This document shows, one piece after another, positions 23,954-33,600 of a DNA stretch of 64,000 nucleotides (the first letter of the stretch is position 1; the number at the start of each line of letters is the position of its first letter). The stretch is from the NCBI GenBank assembly GCA_017656425.1, contig JACDNV010000007.1, forward strand, positions 1 to 64,000. The letters are read 5' to 3'. The translations under genes were made by a program, and so were the position numbers. The DNA comes from Candidatus Neomarinimicrobiota bacterium (GTDB lineage: Bacteria; Fidelibacterota; UBA2242; B5-G15). The notes below the pieces were generated by a model. That model was not told the DNA's origin, ran no database searches, and saw only the letters and a list, made by a program, of their open reading frames with translations.

Positions 23954-25318
23954 CTATACACCTTTCATTATGTATTCAATTATTTCCTCCATTTTACTTC
24001 CTCTTGAGCCTTTTATTAATATCAGGTCACCTTTTTTTATATTTTTAATTACTGCATTTGCCAATTCTATTTTATTTTCGTAGTGGTATGCTTTCTTGAA
24101 TCCTAATTCCTTGGCTCTTAGATAGCTATGATATGCGAGATTTCCAGTGCAGTAGAATTCGTCTATATTGGACCTCGAAATTTGAGTCCCAATTGATTTA
24201 TGGGCTTTAATTGAGTGTTTTCCAAGCTCAAGCATATCACCAAAGATAAAAATTTTCTTACCTCCCGTATTCATCAAGTTTAACGTTTCAATTGATGCAG
24301 AAGTTGAATCTGGATTGGCATTATATGTATCATCGATTATTTTGATGCCATTGAAATCAGTTATATTGAATCTTTGCGGATCAGGCTCAAGTTTACTTAG
24401 TGCTTCTATTATAGCCTCATCTTCGATGGTGAAGCTTTTAGCGACTGTATATGCAGTGAGAGCATTATAAACTGAAAATCTGCCTGGTGTTGATATTTTG
24501 ATTATGTGACTATTTAATTTGATAGTGGCTCTACCAAAGTTATCGAATTCCAAAATTGTTGCGTGATAGTCACATTTCTTTCTTTTTATGCCATAGGTAA
24601 TTTTTTTCGCAGATGTATCTATTCTCACTATGTAAGGATCATCCATATTTACATATGCTATTCCACTCTCTGGCAAAATTTTAAACAGGCTCCCTTTTTC
24701 CTCAGCTACGCCTTTTTTTGAACCAAAAAACTCAATATGTCCATAGCCTATATTTGTAATAAGGCCATGGGTTGGTTTTAAAATATCGCACAGGTAGGCG
24801 ATTTCTCCTGGTTTATTGGTACCTATTTCTACTATGCTGATTTGGTGATTCCTATTTAGGGATAAAATGGAAAGGGGCATCCCGATATGGTTATTGTAAT
24901 TGCCAATTGTTGTATGAACATTGTATTTTGTTGAAAGCACAGTGAAAATAAACTTTCTACATGTTGTTTTCCCAGCCGTTCCGGTGATTGCTAGTCTTGG
25001 TATGTCAAATCTTTTCAAATAAAATTTTGATAGAGTTTGCATAGCTTTTAGTGGATCGTCTACTATCCAGAACGGCATGCTTTTGAATCTATCTTTATTT
25101 TTTTCAAACCAGAGCTTACTTACAACACATAGAGAGGCACCATTTTCAAAGGCATCGCTGATAAAATTATGTCCATCTGTATTTTCACCCACGAGTGCAA
25201 AAAATATATCTCCTTTTTTAAGAATTCTGGTGTCTATAGAAGCTCCTGTTGCGTATCTGTAAAAGTTTTTTAATTCTCCAAGCCTGGTTTCTTCTATTAT
25301 TTCTTTTGTAATCATCAT
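23954..25318 (-). CDS. murF: UDP-MurNAc-tripeptide--D-alanyl-D-alanine ligase MurF
   Basis: 454 residues. DGHNFISDAFENGA lies in the N-terminal domain, AITGTAGKTTCRKFIF is the ATP loop, EIGTNKPGEIAYL follows, and IIDDTYNANPDS is the C-terminal signature. It adds D-Ala-D-Ala to complete the stem pentapeptide. The D-Ala-D-Ala ligase gene (ddl) is not in this cluster. Overlaps murE by 4 bases. Confidence 0.96.
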   Translation of the reverse strand: MMITKEIIEETRLGELKNFYRYATGASIDTRILKKGDIFFALVGENTDGHNFISDAFENGASLCVVSKLWFEKNKDRFKSMPFWIVDDPLKAMQTLSKFYLKRFDIPRLAITGTAGKTTCRKFIFTVLSTKYNVHTTIGNYNNHIGMPLSILSLNRNHQISIVEIGTNKPGEIAYLCDILKPTHGLITNIGYGHIEFFGSKKGVAEEKGSLFKILPESGIAYVNMDDPYIVRIDTSAKKITYGIKRKKCDYHATILEFDNFGRATIKLNSHIIKISTPGRFSVYNALTAYTVAKSFTIEDEAIIEALSKLEPDPQRFNITDFNGIKIIDDTYNANPDSTSASIETLNLMNTGGKKIFIFGDMLELGKHSIKAHKSIGTQISRSNIDEFYCTGNLAYHSYLRAKELGFKKAYHYENKIELANAVIKNIKKGDLILIKGSRGSKMEEIIEYIMKGV

Positions 25319-26784
25319 TCTTTTAATATATTTTTTACTACTTCAAGATCGCTAAAAGGAGATCTAACACCATTTATTTCCTGATAATCTTCGTGACCTT
25401 TGCCAAGTATTGCTATTATATCATTGTCAGTCGAGATTTTAATTGCATGAGTAATAGCTTCTTTTCTATCTTTAATTACGGTAAATAAGTTTTTATTTTT
25501 AAAGCCTGCCATTATGTCGTTAATTATGAGATCAGGATTTTCAAACCTTGGATTATCGTTTGTAACAATGCAGAAATCAGAATATTTCTCTGCTATTTTT
25601 GCCATTTTAGGTCTTTTTTTTCTATCTCTATTCCCACCGCAACCGAATACAGTTATAAGTTTTCCATTTTTATTTTTAATATTGATGATTGAGCTAAGTA
25701 CATTTTCAAAAGCGTCGGGTGTATGAGCATAATCGATTATAATTCTGGGTTTGCCTGGAATTCTGAACTCCTGAAATCTTCCTGGTATATTTTTTACATC
25801 TAAAATTGCAGATGATATAATTTCTTTATCCAGACCTATTAATCTTGCACACGAGGAAGCTGCTAATATGTTGTAAAGATTAAACTTTCCGGAAAGGGCG
25901 GATTTAATTGTTATCTTATCTGAACCACTTTCTATTATACCATTTATTCCTTCATTATAAGTTGTTGATACAGACCATTTAAAATCAGCATTACTATTGT
26001 ATAGAGAGTAAGTATATACTTTACCCCGAGATCCTTTTATAAAAATTTTAAAGAACCGATCATCTATATTTATAAGACAATATTTATTATAATTGGGCAT
26101 TTCGAATAATTTTAATTTAGCTTTTACATAATCTTCTATTGTTTTATGAAAGTCGAGGTGGTCCTGAGAAATATTAGTGAAAATTACGAAATCAAATTTT
26201 ATAGAATCTACTCTGTGAAGAGCTAAGGAATGGGAGGATACTTCCATTACTACATATTCTATTTTGTTTTTTATATATCGATTTAAGATTGATTGTATTT
26301 GCAGGCTATCTGGAGTAGTAAGTCCCAGCTTATAATTTTCTCCTTTTAGTGTATATCCCAATGTACCAATAGTTTCAGCAGTATATCCAGCTTTTCTTAA
26401 TATATTTGATAATAAAATTATTGTTGTGGTTTTACCATTTGTTCCTGTTACACCAATTATCTTTAGCTTTTTAGATGGGTTATCATAGAAATTTGCAGCG
26501 ATTTTTGAGAGAGCACTGCGAGTGTTTTTTACTTTTATCTGTGGGACATTGACATTATCAATAAACTTTTCTACGATAAGTAACGATGGTTTTTTTTGAA
26601 TAACATCGGAGATAAAATTGTGTCCATCGTGTTTTAGTCCCTTCACCGCAATAAAGGCAAAACCTTTTTTAACATCTCTTGAGTTATCCGTTATACCTGC
26701 GATTTTCTCCGGTAGATGGCCTCTTAATTCATATTTGAGATCTCTTAATATTTTTTTTGTTTCAACTGTATAATTATTAGTCAT
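25315..26784 (-). CDS. murE: UDP-MurNAc-tripeptide synthetase MurE, diaminopimelate type
   Basis: 489 residues. VTGTNGKTTTIILLSN is the ATP loop, TPDSLQIQSILN follows, and IIDYAHTPDAFENVL begins the C-terminal domain. TNDNPRFENP contains the DNPR motif that marks enzymes adding meso-diaminopimelate rather than lysine, so the wall is predicted to be of the DAP type. It overlaps ftsI by 8 bases. Confidence 0.96.
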   Translation of the reverse strand: MTNNYTVETKKILRDLKYELRGHLPEKIAGITDNSRDVKKGFAFIAVKGLKHDGHNFISDVIQKKPSLLIVEKFIDNVNVPQIKVKNTRSALSKIAANFYDNPSKKLKIIGVTGTNGKTTTIILLSNILRKAGYTAETIGTLGYTLKGENYKLGLTTPDSLQIQSILNRYIKNKIEYVVMEVSSHSLALHRVDSIKFDFVIFTNISQDHLDFHKTIEDYVKAKLKLFEMPNYNKYCLINIDDRFFKIFIKGSRGKVYTYSLYNSNADFKWSVSTTYNEGINGIIESGSDKITIKSALSGKFNLYNILAASSCARLIGLDKEIISSAILDVKNIPGRFQEFRIPGKPRIIIDYAHTPDAFENVLSSIINIKNKNGKLITVFGCGGNRDRKKRPKMAKIAEKYSDFCIVTNDNPRFENPDLIINDIMAGFKNKNLFTVIKDRKEAITHAIKISTDNDIIAILGKGHEDYQEINGVRSPFSDLEVVKNILKE

Positions 26785-28744
26785 ATTCTTTTAACTTTAT
26801 CAAACATTTATCGTTTGGTTTTACTATAGATCCTGGTTTAATGGATTGATAATAAACAACTCCTGAACCATCAATCTCAATGTCCAGGTTCAGACCTACT
26901 ATTAAATTTAACGATTCTCTTAGAGTTTTCCCTATCAGATTTGGCATTCTATTTGACAATGAATAAGTAATTAATAATGGCTTTTCATTTTTTTGATAGT
27001 TATAGCTATTATTTTGGCTAGTTATTTTTTCATTGTTCTTAATTTTATTTTCTACAAAGTTGGTGAGATTGTCATCTATATTAATAATTCTTTTAAAAAC
27101 ATCTCTAACGACAGGAGCAGATACATATCCACCTGTATGATATTTTCCTCTTGGATTGTCCACGACTACGACGCAAAGGTATTTCGGATCCTCGACAGGG
27201 GTGAAACCTACAAAGTTCGCGATATAATCTCTTTTACTGTATTTGCCATCTATTACTTTTTGCGCCGTACCAGTTTTGCCAGCAATTTTAATACCTTTAA
27301 TGCTTGCATGTATACCAGTCCCTTCCTCGACAGTTAATTCAAGCATACTCCTTAGTTTAAGCGAAGTTGTCTTACTTGTAACTTTTCTTATTAGCTCCGG
27401 TGAAAAATCTTTTACTTTTATATTATCTGGTGAGATAATTTGACGTACAATTATAGGTTTCATCAAATATCCACTATTAGCAATAGCACAATAAGCGCTT
27501 GCTAATTGAATCACCGTTGAACATATTCCTTGCCCAATTGAGACCTGAGCCAGGGTTATTTCGTTCCAGTCTTCTAATTCATGAACGATTCCATTTTCTT
27601 CACCTGGTAGATTTACCCCCGTTTTTGTTCCGAAGCCAAACCTTAGAAAGTATTCATAGAGTTTTTTCTTACCAACTTTATGAGCAATTTTTATAGTACC
27701 AATATTGCTGCTTTTCTCTATCACCTCGGAAAATTTTAAGGTTCCGTAAGGCTCTGCATCATGGATTATTATATCTCCTATTGTTATCTTTCCATATTCA
27801 CAAAAAATTGTATCATCAGGTTCTATCTTTTTTTCTTCGAGAGCTGCTGCAGCAGTGATTATTTTAAGGGTGGAACCTGGTTCGAAGATATCTGTGATTG
27901 AGCTTATTTTTTGATTTGCTATAGGGTATTTTCCCGGTCTATTGGGGTCGTAGGATGGAACTGAAGCTATTGCCAGTATTTCTCCTGTTTTTGGGTTCAT
28001 TATGATACCCATTGCTTTGTCGGCTTTATTAACCTGATATGCGGTTTTTAATTCCTCATATAGAATTGTCTGATATTCTTTATCCAATGTAAGATATATA
28101 TCGTTCCCATTTATAGCCTTTTTAATCTTTTTTACAGAGGCAGGGATTACTCTGCCAAATCCATCCTTTAGGATGATTTTCCAGCCAGGTACACCTCTTA
28201 GTATTGGATCATATTGTAGTTCCAAGCCACAAAGACCTTTATTTTCAGTGCCGACAAAACCTATTACATGAGCAAATATGTCCTTATAGGGATAATATCT
28301 ACGATACTTTTTTTTTATTTCGATTCCCTGAGTTCTTATTGAGTCGATATATTTTTCATTTATTTTGTCTATTGTTAATTCCTTTTCAATCCAGACAAAA
28401 GTTTTTTTATTATTAATAAGGTTGTAATAGTAGCTTATTGGTTTTCCTGTTAATTTACTAAGATTTTCGGCTATTTTTTTCTTATCTGTTATTAAGTATG
28501 GATGTGCAAAGATAGAATAAGTTAGAATATTCATTGTTAGAGGATTCCCATTTCTGTCAAAAATTGTTCCTCGAATTGGTTCTATAATTTCTTTTTCTGT
28601 TGATTGTTTGAGACAAATCTCTTTATAACAGTTACTATCAATAATCTGAATTATAAAAAGTTTTATTAGTATAGTAGCCCAAAAGAATATTAGAATTGTT
28701 AAAACAATTCCAGCTCTAAATTTTATAATCCTGCTATCCACCAT
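26777..28744 (-). CDS. ftsI: division transpeptidase FtsI/PBP3 with C-terminal PASTA domain
   Basis: 655 residues: one membrane helix (about 12-32), a dimerisation region, then the transpeptidase with the active-site STLK near residue 291 (EPGSTLKIITAAAALE), SSN near 345 and KTGTAQKV near 491. The C-terminal 60 or so residues (MPNLIGKTLRESLNLIVGL) form one PASTA domain, more usual in Gram-positive and some FCB enzymes than in proteobacterial FtsI. It cross-links septal peptidoglycan with FtsW. It overlaps ftsL by one base. Confidence 0.95.
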   Translation of the reverse strand: MVDSRIIKFRAGIVLTILIFFWATILIKLFIIQIIDSNCYKEICLKQSTEKEIIEPIRGTIFDRNGNPLTMNILTYSIFAHPYLITDKKKIAENLSKLTGKPISYYYNLINNKKTFVWIEKELTIDKINEKYIDSIRTQGIEIKKKYRRYYPYKDIFAHVIGFVGTENKGLCGLELQYDPILRGVPGWKIILKDGFGRVIPASVKKIKKAINGNDIYLTLDKEYQTILYEELKTAYQVNKADKAMGIIMNPKTGEILAIASVPSYDPNRPGKYPIANQKISSITDIFEPGSTLKIITAAAALEEKKIEPDDTIFCEYGKITIGDIIIHDAEPYGTLKFSEVIEKSSNIGTIKIAHKVGKKKLYEYFLRFGFGTKTGVNLPGEENGIVHELEDWNEITLAQVSIGQGICSTVIQLASAYCAIANSGYLMKPIIVRQIISPDNIKVKDFSPELIRKVTSKTTSLKLRSMLELTVEEGTGIHASIKGIKIAGKTGTAQKVIDGKYSKRDYIANFVGFTPVEDPKYLCVVVVDNPRGKYHTGGYVSAPVVRDVFKRIINIDDNLTNFVENKIKNNEKITSQNNSYNYQKNEKPLLITYSLSNRMPNLIGKTLRESLNLIVGLNLDIEIDGSGVVYYQSIKPGSIVKPNDKCLIKLKEYD

Positions 28745-29055
28745 TACTCTTCCTGCTGATTTATAACCACAAGTAGGGTTTCTGGCTTTGGAATTACCAT
28801 TCCTAATTTGTCCTGTGCTATTTCCTTAATTCGATCAGGTCCTGAAAGTCTTTCTATTTCTGCTGAAATTATGTTGTTTTGTGTGATTAATTTTGCCCTG
28901 ATTTCCTGTAGTCTGGTTATTTCTGCGTTTAGAATCCTTATTGTGTTTCCTACATAAATGTACTGAAAAAGTAAAAACATAATTACGATGAATGCAAAAA
29001 GTGATGGTGGAATTTTGTTGAGAAAATTAATTGATGATTTCCTGCGTTTTTTCAT
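28744..29055 (-). CDS. ftsL: FtsL-like septum-formation protein
   Basis: 103 residues: basic N-terminus, one membrane helix (about 17-37) and a leucine-zipper-like coiled coil (ILNAEITRLQEIRAKLIT) ending in the DRIKEIAQDKLGMVIP phrase common in FtsL/FtsB proteins. Sequence alone does not separate FtsL from FtsB; the position between rsmH and ftsI is the classical ftsL slot. Confidence 0.85.
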   Translation of the reverse strand: MKKRRKSSINFLNKIPPSLFAFIVIMFLLFQYIYVGNTIRILNAEITRLQEIRAKLITQNNIISAEIERLSGPDRIKEIAQDKLGMVIPKPETLLVVINQQEE

Positions 29056-29981
29056 TAATTTAATCGCTCCGCTGCTCTTAGTTTTGCGCTCCTGGCATTG
29101 GGATTTTTTTCAATCTCATTTTTTCCAGGAGTGATGTGTTTTCGAGTTAAAATTTTAATTGTTTTTTTGTGATTGCAGGTACATATAGGAAAATTATCCG
29201 GGCATATACAGTCAGTTGACTCGGTTTTAAAAAAGTTTTTTACTATTCTATCTTCAATAGAATGGTAGGAAATTATTACAATTCGTCCACCGGGATTCAA
29301 AATCGAAATTGATTGTTCAAGCAAAGCCTGTAGGTTTTCCATTTCTTTATTTACATGTATTCTAATAGCCTGGAAGATACGACTCAATGTTTTGGTTAAA
29401 AATGGTTCTGGAGCAACTCTTTTTATAATTGAGACAAGTTGACCCGTAGTTTCTATCGGTTGAGTAGCCCTTTCTTTAATAATTTCCCTTGCTATTTTAG
29501 CAGCATATCTGTCCTCGCTATACTTTTTTAATTCTGACTTAAGTTCTTCAAACGGTGCATTATTTAGGAAGCTTCTTGCGGTATATTTTTGCGAAGTTAT
29601 AAATCTCATGTCAAGTGGTTCGTCTTTCTTATATGTAAAACCTCTTCCCGAGGAATTCAGCAAGAAATTTGATAACCCCAGATCAACAAGAATACCATCA
29701 AGTTTCGTATATCCATTTGTGAATATTATTTTTTTTATATTTTTAAAATTATCATTGGCATAGATAATGTTGTTCATGTTTTTGAATCTATTTTTGCAGA
29801 TATCGAGAGATTGTTCATCTCCATCAATAGCTATTATAACCGCATTTTTTGAAAGATGTTGTGAAATTGCCTCTATATGACCTCCAGTGCCTGCAGTGCA
29901 ATCAACGTATACACCGTCAATATTGTTGATTAAATATTTGACAGTTTCATTTACAAGTACAGGAACGTGATAATTGGCCAT
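29055..29981 (-). CDS. rsmH: 16S rRNA (cytosine-1402-N4)-methyltransferase RsmH
   Basis: 308 residues, usual length. HVPVLVNETVKYL begins it, YVDCTAGTGGHIEAI is the SAM-binding loop, LVDLGLSNFLL follows, and RGFTYKKDEPLDMRF, FQAIRIHVNKE and ISYHSIEDRIVKNFF are family signatures. It methylates the ribosomal P site. It overlaps mraZ and ftsL by one base each. Confidence 0.97.
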   Translation of the reverse strand: MANYHVPVLVNETVKYLINNIDGVYVDCTAGTGGHIEAISQHLSKNAVIIAIDGDEQSLDICKNRFKNMNNIIYANDNFKNIKKIIFTNGYTKLDGILVDLGLSNFLLNSSGRGFTYKKDEPLDMRFITSQKYTARSFLNNAPFEELKSELKKYSEDRYAAKIAREIIKERATQPIETTGQLVSIIKRVAPEPFLTKTLSRIFQAIRIHVNKEMENLQALLEQSISILNPGGRIVIISYHSIEDRIVKNFFKTESTDCICPDNFPICTCNHKKTIKILTRKHITPGKNEIEKNPNARSAKLRAAERLN

Positions 29982-30430
29982 CAGAGTAAATTCTCCATAT
30001 TTTGATAGAATTCATCATCTAATTCTTGATTTGTCTCATGATGATTGTTTAATGTTTCTGGATCCCATATTTCGATTGAGTTTAGCACCCCAATCAATAT
30101 TGCTTCATTTTTAATATTAGCGAAATCAAGCAGATTCTGGGGTATAGTTATTCTTCCCTGTTTATCGCATTTTAATCTAACAGCAGTTCTACATACATTT
30201 CGAATAAAAGCCCTGTACTTTTTGTTAGACCTAGGCAATTTCATCATTTTTTCTGCAAAATCATCCCATTCTGATGATGGATAGGCGATAAGACATGGAT
30301 CAAATCCTTTAGTCACAACGAAAACAGGTTCAGAATCGGGATATTCCCACTTCCTAAATCTTGCGGGGATAATGATTCTTCCTTTTTCATCTATGTTTGC
30401 TTTGCTTTCTCCTGAAAAATAGTTAATCAT
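29981..30430 (-). CDS. mraZ: MraZ transcriptional regulator of the dcw cluster
   Basis: 149 residues with two AbrB-like DNA-binding halves: ANIDEKGRIIIPARFRKW (12-29) and KCDKQGRITIPQNLLDFA. MraZ forms a ring that binds short direct repeats in its own promoter and represses the division cluster. Such repeats are seen at 30467-30482, directly behind a consensus promoter. The upstream sequence gtgag is a plausible ribosome site. Confidence 0.95.
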   Translation of the reverse strand: MINYFSGESKANIDEKGRIIIPARFRKWEYPDSEPVFVVTKGFDPCLIAYPSSEWDDFAEKMMKLPRSNKKYRAFIRNVCRTAVRLKCDKQGRITIPQNLLDFANIKNEAILIGVLNSIEIWDPETLNNHHETNQELDDEFYQNMENLL

Positions 30431-30466
30431 TATCTCACCGACTATCTGGGATTATATGGGAAATTG

Positions 30467-30482
30467 CACCACATTACACCAC
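30467..30482 (-). promoter_or_regulatory. probable MraZ operator, two direct repeats with 10-bp period
   Basis: On the minus strand gtggtg occurs at 30482-30477 and again at 30472-30467, exactly one helical turn apart, immediately downstream of the -10 box. Known MraZ sites are TGGG-type repeats separated by 5 bases; here the core reads TGGTG. The spacing and position fit autorepression. Confidence 0.65.
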
Positions 30483-30483
30483 T

Positions 30484-30512
30484 ATTATAAAACATTTTGG
30501 GATATATGTCAA
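30484..30512 (-). promoter_or_regulatory. consensus sigma70-type promoter of the dcw cluster
   Basis: Read on the minus strand, TTGACA (30507-30512), 17 bases and TATAAT (30484-30489): both hexamers and the spacing are perfect. It drives mraZ and probably the whole cluster to ftsZ, because the genes abut or overlap without a terminator. Confidence 0.9.
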
Positions 30513-30553
30513 GTAATTATTTATATTTACAGCTTTGATTTTTAAAATTGTTC

Positions 30554-30582
30554 TTGTGTTTATAAAATAAAATTTTTATAAT
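30554..30582 (+). promoter_or_regulatory. candidate promoter of the sensor kinase gene
   Basis: TTGTGT (30554-30559), 17 bases, then a perfect TATAAT (30577-30582) 18 bases before the ATG at 30601. The -35 is poor. It is divergent from the dcw promoter, with about 41 bases between the two -35 boxes. Confidence 0.5.
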
Positions 30583-30600
30583 CAGGAAAATTGAGTAAAT

Positions 30601-33600
30601 ATGAGTAGAAGTATATATACTTGCCATTCTAACTACGAAGCTATTAAAAAAATTATCTTTGTTTCCATAATCTTTTTTAACCTTCTGTATCCTAAGTATA
30701 TCTATAGAGTAAAACATTACGATGTTTTTAACGGATTGCCCGATAATAGAGTTGTTTGTATAACACAAGATTATCATGGATTTATCTTTATAGATACTCC
30801 ATCTGGTATAAGTAGATTTGATGGGTATCAATTCTATGAATATAATATCAAAGGATTACCCGTTGCTACAAATAGGTTAGTCTCTAACATTTTTCCAATT
30901 AACAGGGAAAAATTACTTGTTGGTACTTTTGGAAGAGGATTATATGTGTTTAATTATCGAAAGGAGGAACTTGAAGAACTTAAAATTTTCGTTCGTGATA
31001 GTGTTAATGTTGACACTAAGTCATTAAATGTAACTTCCATTAGCAAGTATAGCGATAATAGTTTAATAATAAGTACATTGCAAAATGGTATATATTTATT
31101 TAATCATATTAATAATTCCTTTGAGAAATTGAATTTTAACAAAACTAAGGAATTCGATTTTAGCAAGATTTTGATTAATTGTGTAAAAACAGATCGAAAT
31201 GGGAATTTATATATAGGTACTTTAAACAATGGACTTATTATATACAGTAAAGATACAAAAGAGATTGAAAAGTATGAGTCAGAAATTTTTTGTAAAATAT
31301 TTGATATTTATGTAGATGAAAATGATAGTATTTGGTTGGCTACAGATTCTGGTTTAGTTAAGTTCAATCCGAAGTTTAGTAGATTCACCTATTATCCGCT
31401 AATATATAGAGATAAGAAATTCAAGGATTGTTTAATTTACTCTATAGATAAGCAAGGGGATAGTCTTTATCTTGCTGTGCAGTCTCTTGGAGTCTTTATT
31501 TTCAATATCAGGAGTAAAAGCTTTGAATCTGTATTCGATCAGGTAGATTTCGGAGGTGAAAAGAGACCTAATAGTATAAACGAAATTTACATTGACTCAT
31601 GGGGTAATATATGGCTTGGTACATATGATGAGGGATTATGGGTATTAAGTAAAAAATTAAAATTTAAAAATTTTAATATTGCAAGTATCTTAAAATCAGA
31701 AAAAGTAAGGCGTATCAACTCTATTATATATCAAAAAGGAGTATGTTGGATAGCTACTCAAATTGGATTGATAAAATTGGATACTCATAGAAAAAGAGTC
31801 GATTATATAGAATTACCAGATTGTCCTGAAGATTCTGTAAAAGCTGTTTATACACTTTATTTGGATAAAGAAAGTTTACTTATTGGTAGATACAGTTGCT
31901 TACAGATTTTGGATTTAAGGGATATGAGTATTGAAAATATCGATATTCCTTCCAGATATTTTAGGAATGGAAAGATAGGAGTTATATGGGATATTAATAA
32001 GGACAAAAAGGGCAACTACTGGTTAGCAACACTTGGGACTGGAATAATAAAACTCGATAGTAATTTGGCATTTGTGAGGGCTTATTCTTTAGGAGAATAT
32101 GGAATCGATAATTATATAGCCTCGATTGAAATAGATGAAGATGGTACTATATGGGCTGGTACAAATATATCAGGTATAATCAATTTGACTGAGACAGGGG
32201 ATATAATAAAAGAATATAACCTTAATTCTAAACCTCACTTAACTGATGAGTATATTACATCTATGCTTATTGACAATGACGGAGATATTATTATTGGCAC
32301 ATATCTTGGGGGATTGAATATAATCAAAAAGGATGGGAGTATTTTGTATTTCAATAAAAGAAATGGATTGGCTTCTAATTTTGTAGTTGGAATTACTCAA
32401 GATGGTATGGGGAATATATGGATAAGTACGGATAGAGGAATATCAAGACTAAATATTAAGGATAAATATATTGTAAATTTTGATATAAATGATGGTGTGG
32501 AATTTTATTTAAAAAGAGATAAATATCCTGCCAATTTGTATGGTAGTGGGATAACATTTGCACTCGATGGTAGTGTGTGGGTTGGCGGTATAAATACAGT
32601 TACATATTTTAATCCAGCAGATATTTCTTCATCTCTTTCGAGCTATGAGGTGAAAATATCATCTATTAGCATTACAGATAGGGATGGTAAACAAAGAAAT
32701 ATCCCCTTTATAAATGACACTTTAGAGCTCAGTTATAAAGATAAGTTTATAAGAATAAATATTTCAGCGTTGGACTATTACGACCCTTTAAAGTGTCAGT
32801 ATCGTTATACTTTTAAAGGAATGAGATCGGACTGGATAAATGTTGGTAATACAGGAACATTGACATTCTCAAATCTAAGACCAGGGAAGCACAGACTATT
32901 TATTGAATATCTAGACTATCGTGGTATAAAGACAGATAAGATTAAAGAAATTTTAGTAAAAGTAAGCCCTCCATTTTATAGCACATGGGGCTTTCGTACT
33001 ATGGCAACTATTGGTTTAATACTTCTTGTGATAATTGCAATACAGCTTCGGGTAGCATCCATTAGAGCACAAAATATTAAGCTTGAGAATCTTGTAAAAA
33101 TAAGAACGGAGGAACTATGTAAAAAACAGGATGAACTATTAAAAGCATATGGTGAACTTGAAGATAAGGTTAAAGAGCGGACAAAGGAATTACAGGAATT
33201 AAATAAGCAACTACTGAAAGAGATTGAGATAAGAAAATTTATTGAAGATGTATTACGAGAAAATGATAATTTGATAAGGTCTTTGCTCGATGCAGCCCTT
33301 GATTCAGTAATAATGGTAGATAAAGAGGGTAAAATAATTGCACTAAATCAAACTGCAGCTAATATGTTTGGATTACAGAGAAGCTATTTAATAAGTGCCA
33401 ACATTTATAAATTTAATTTCTTTAATATTACGAAATCTACAATAGATGAGATAATTACTAATAAGACTCCAAAAGTATGCCATATTGAATTTGATAACAA
33501 ATTTTACGAGAGATATTTTTATCCCATATGCAGTCTTCAAGGTGATGTTGATAAGGTAGCAATATTCATAAGAGATATTACTGATTTAAAAAAGGCAGAA

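Noticed and set aside
30431-30600. Replication origin at the divergent strand switch
   Set aside because: No cluster of DnaA boxes and no dnaA or dnaN nearby; the 170 bases are explained by two promoters and an operator.
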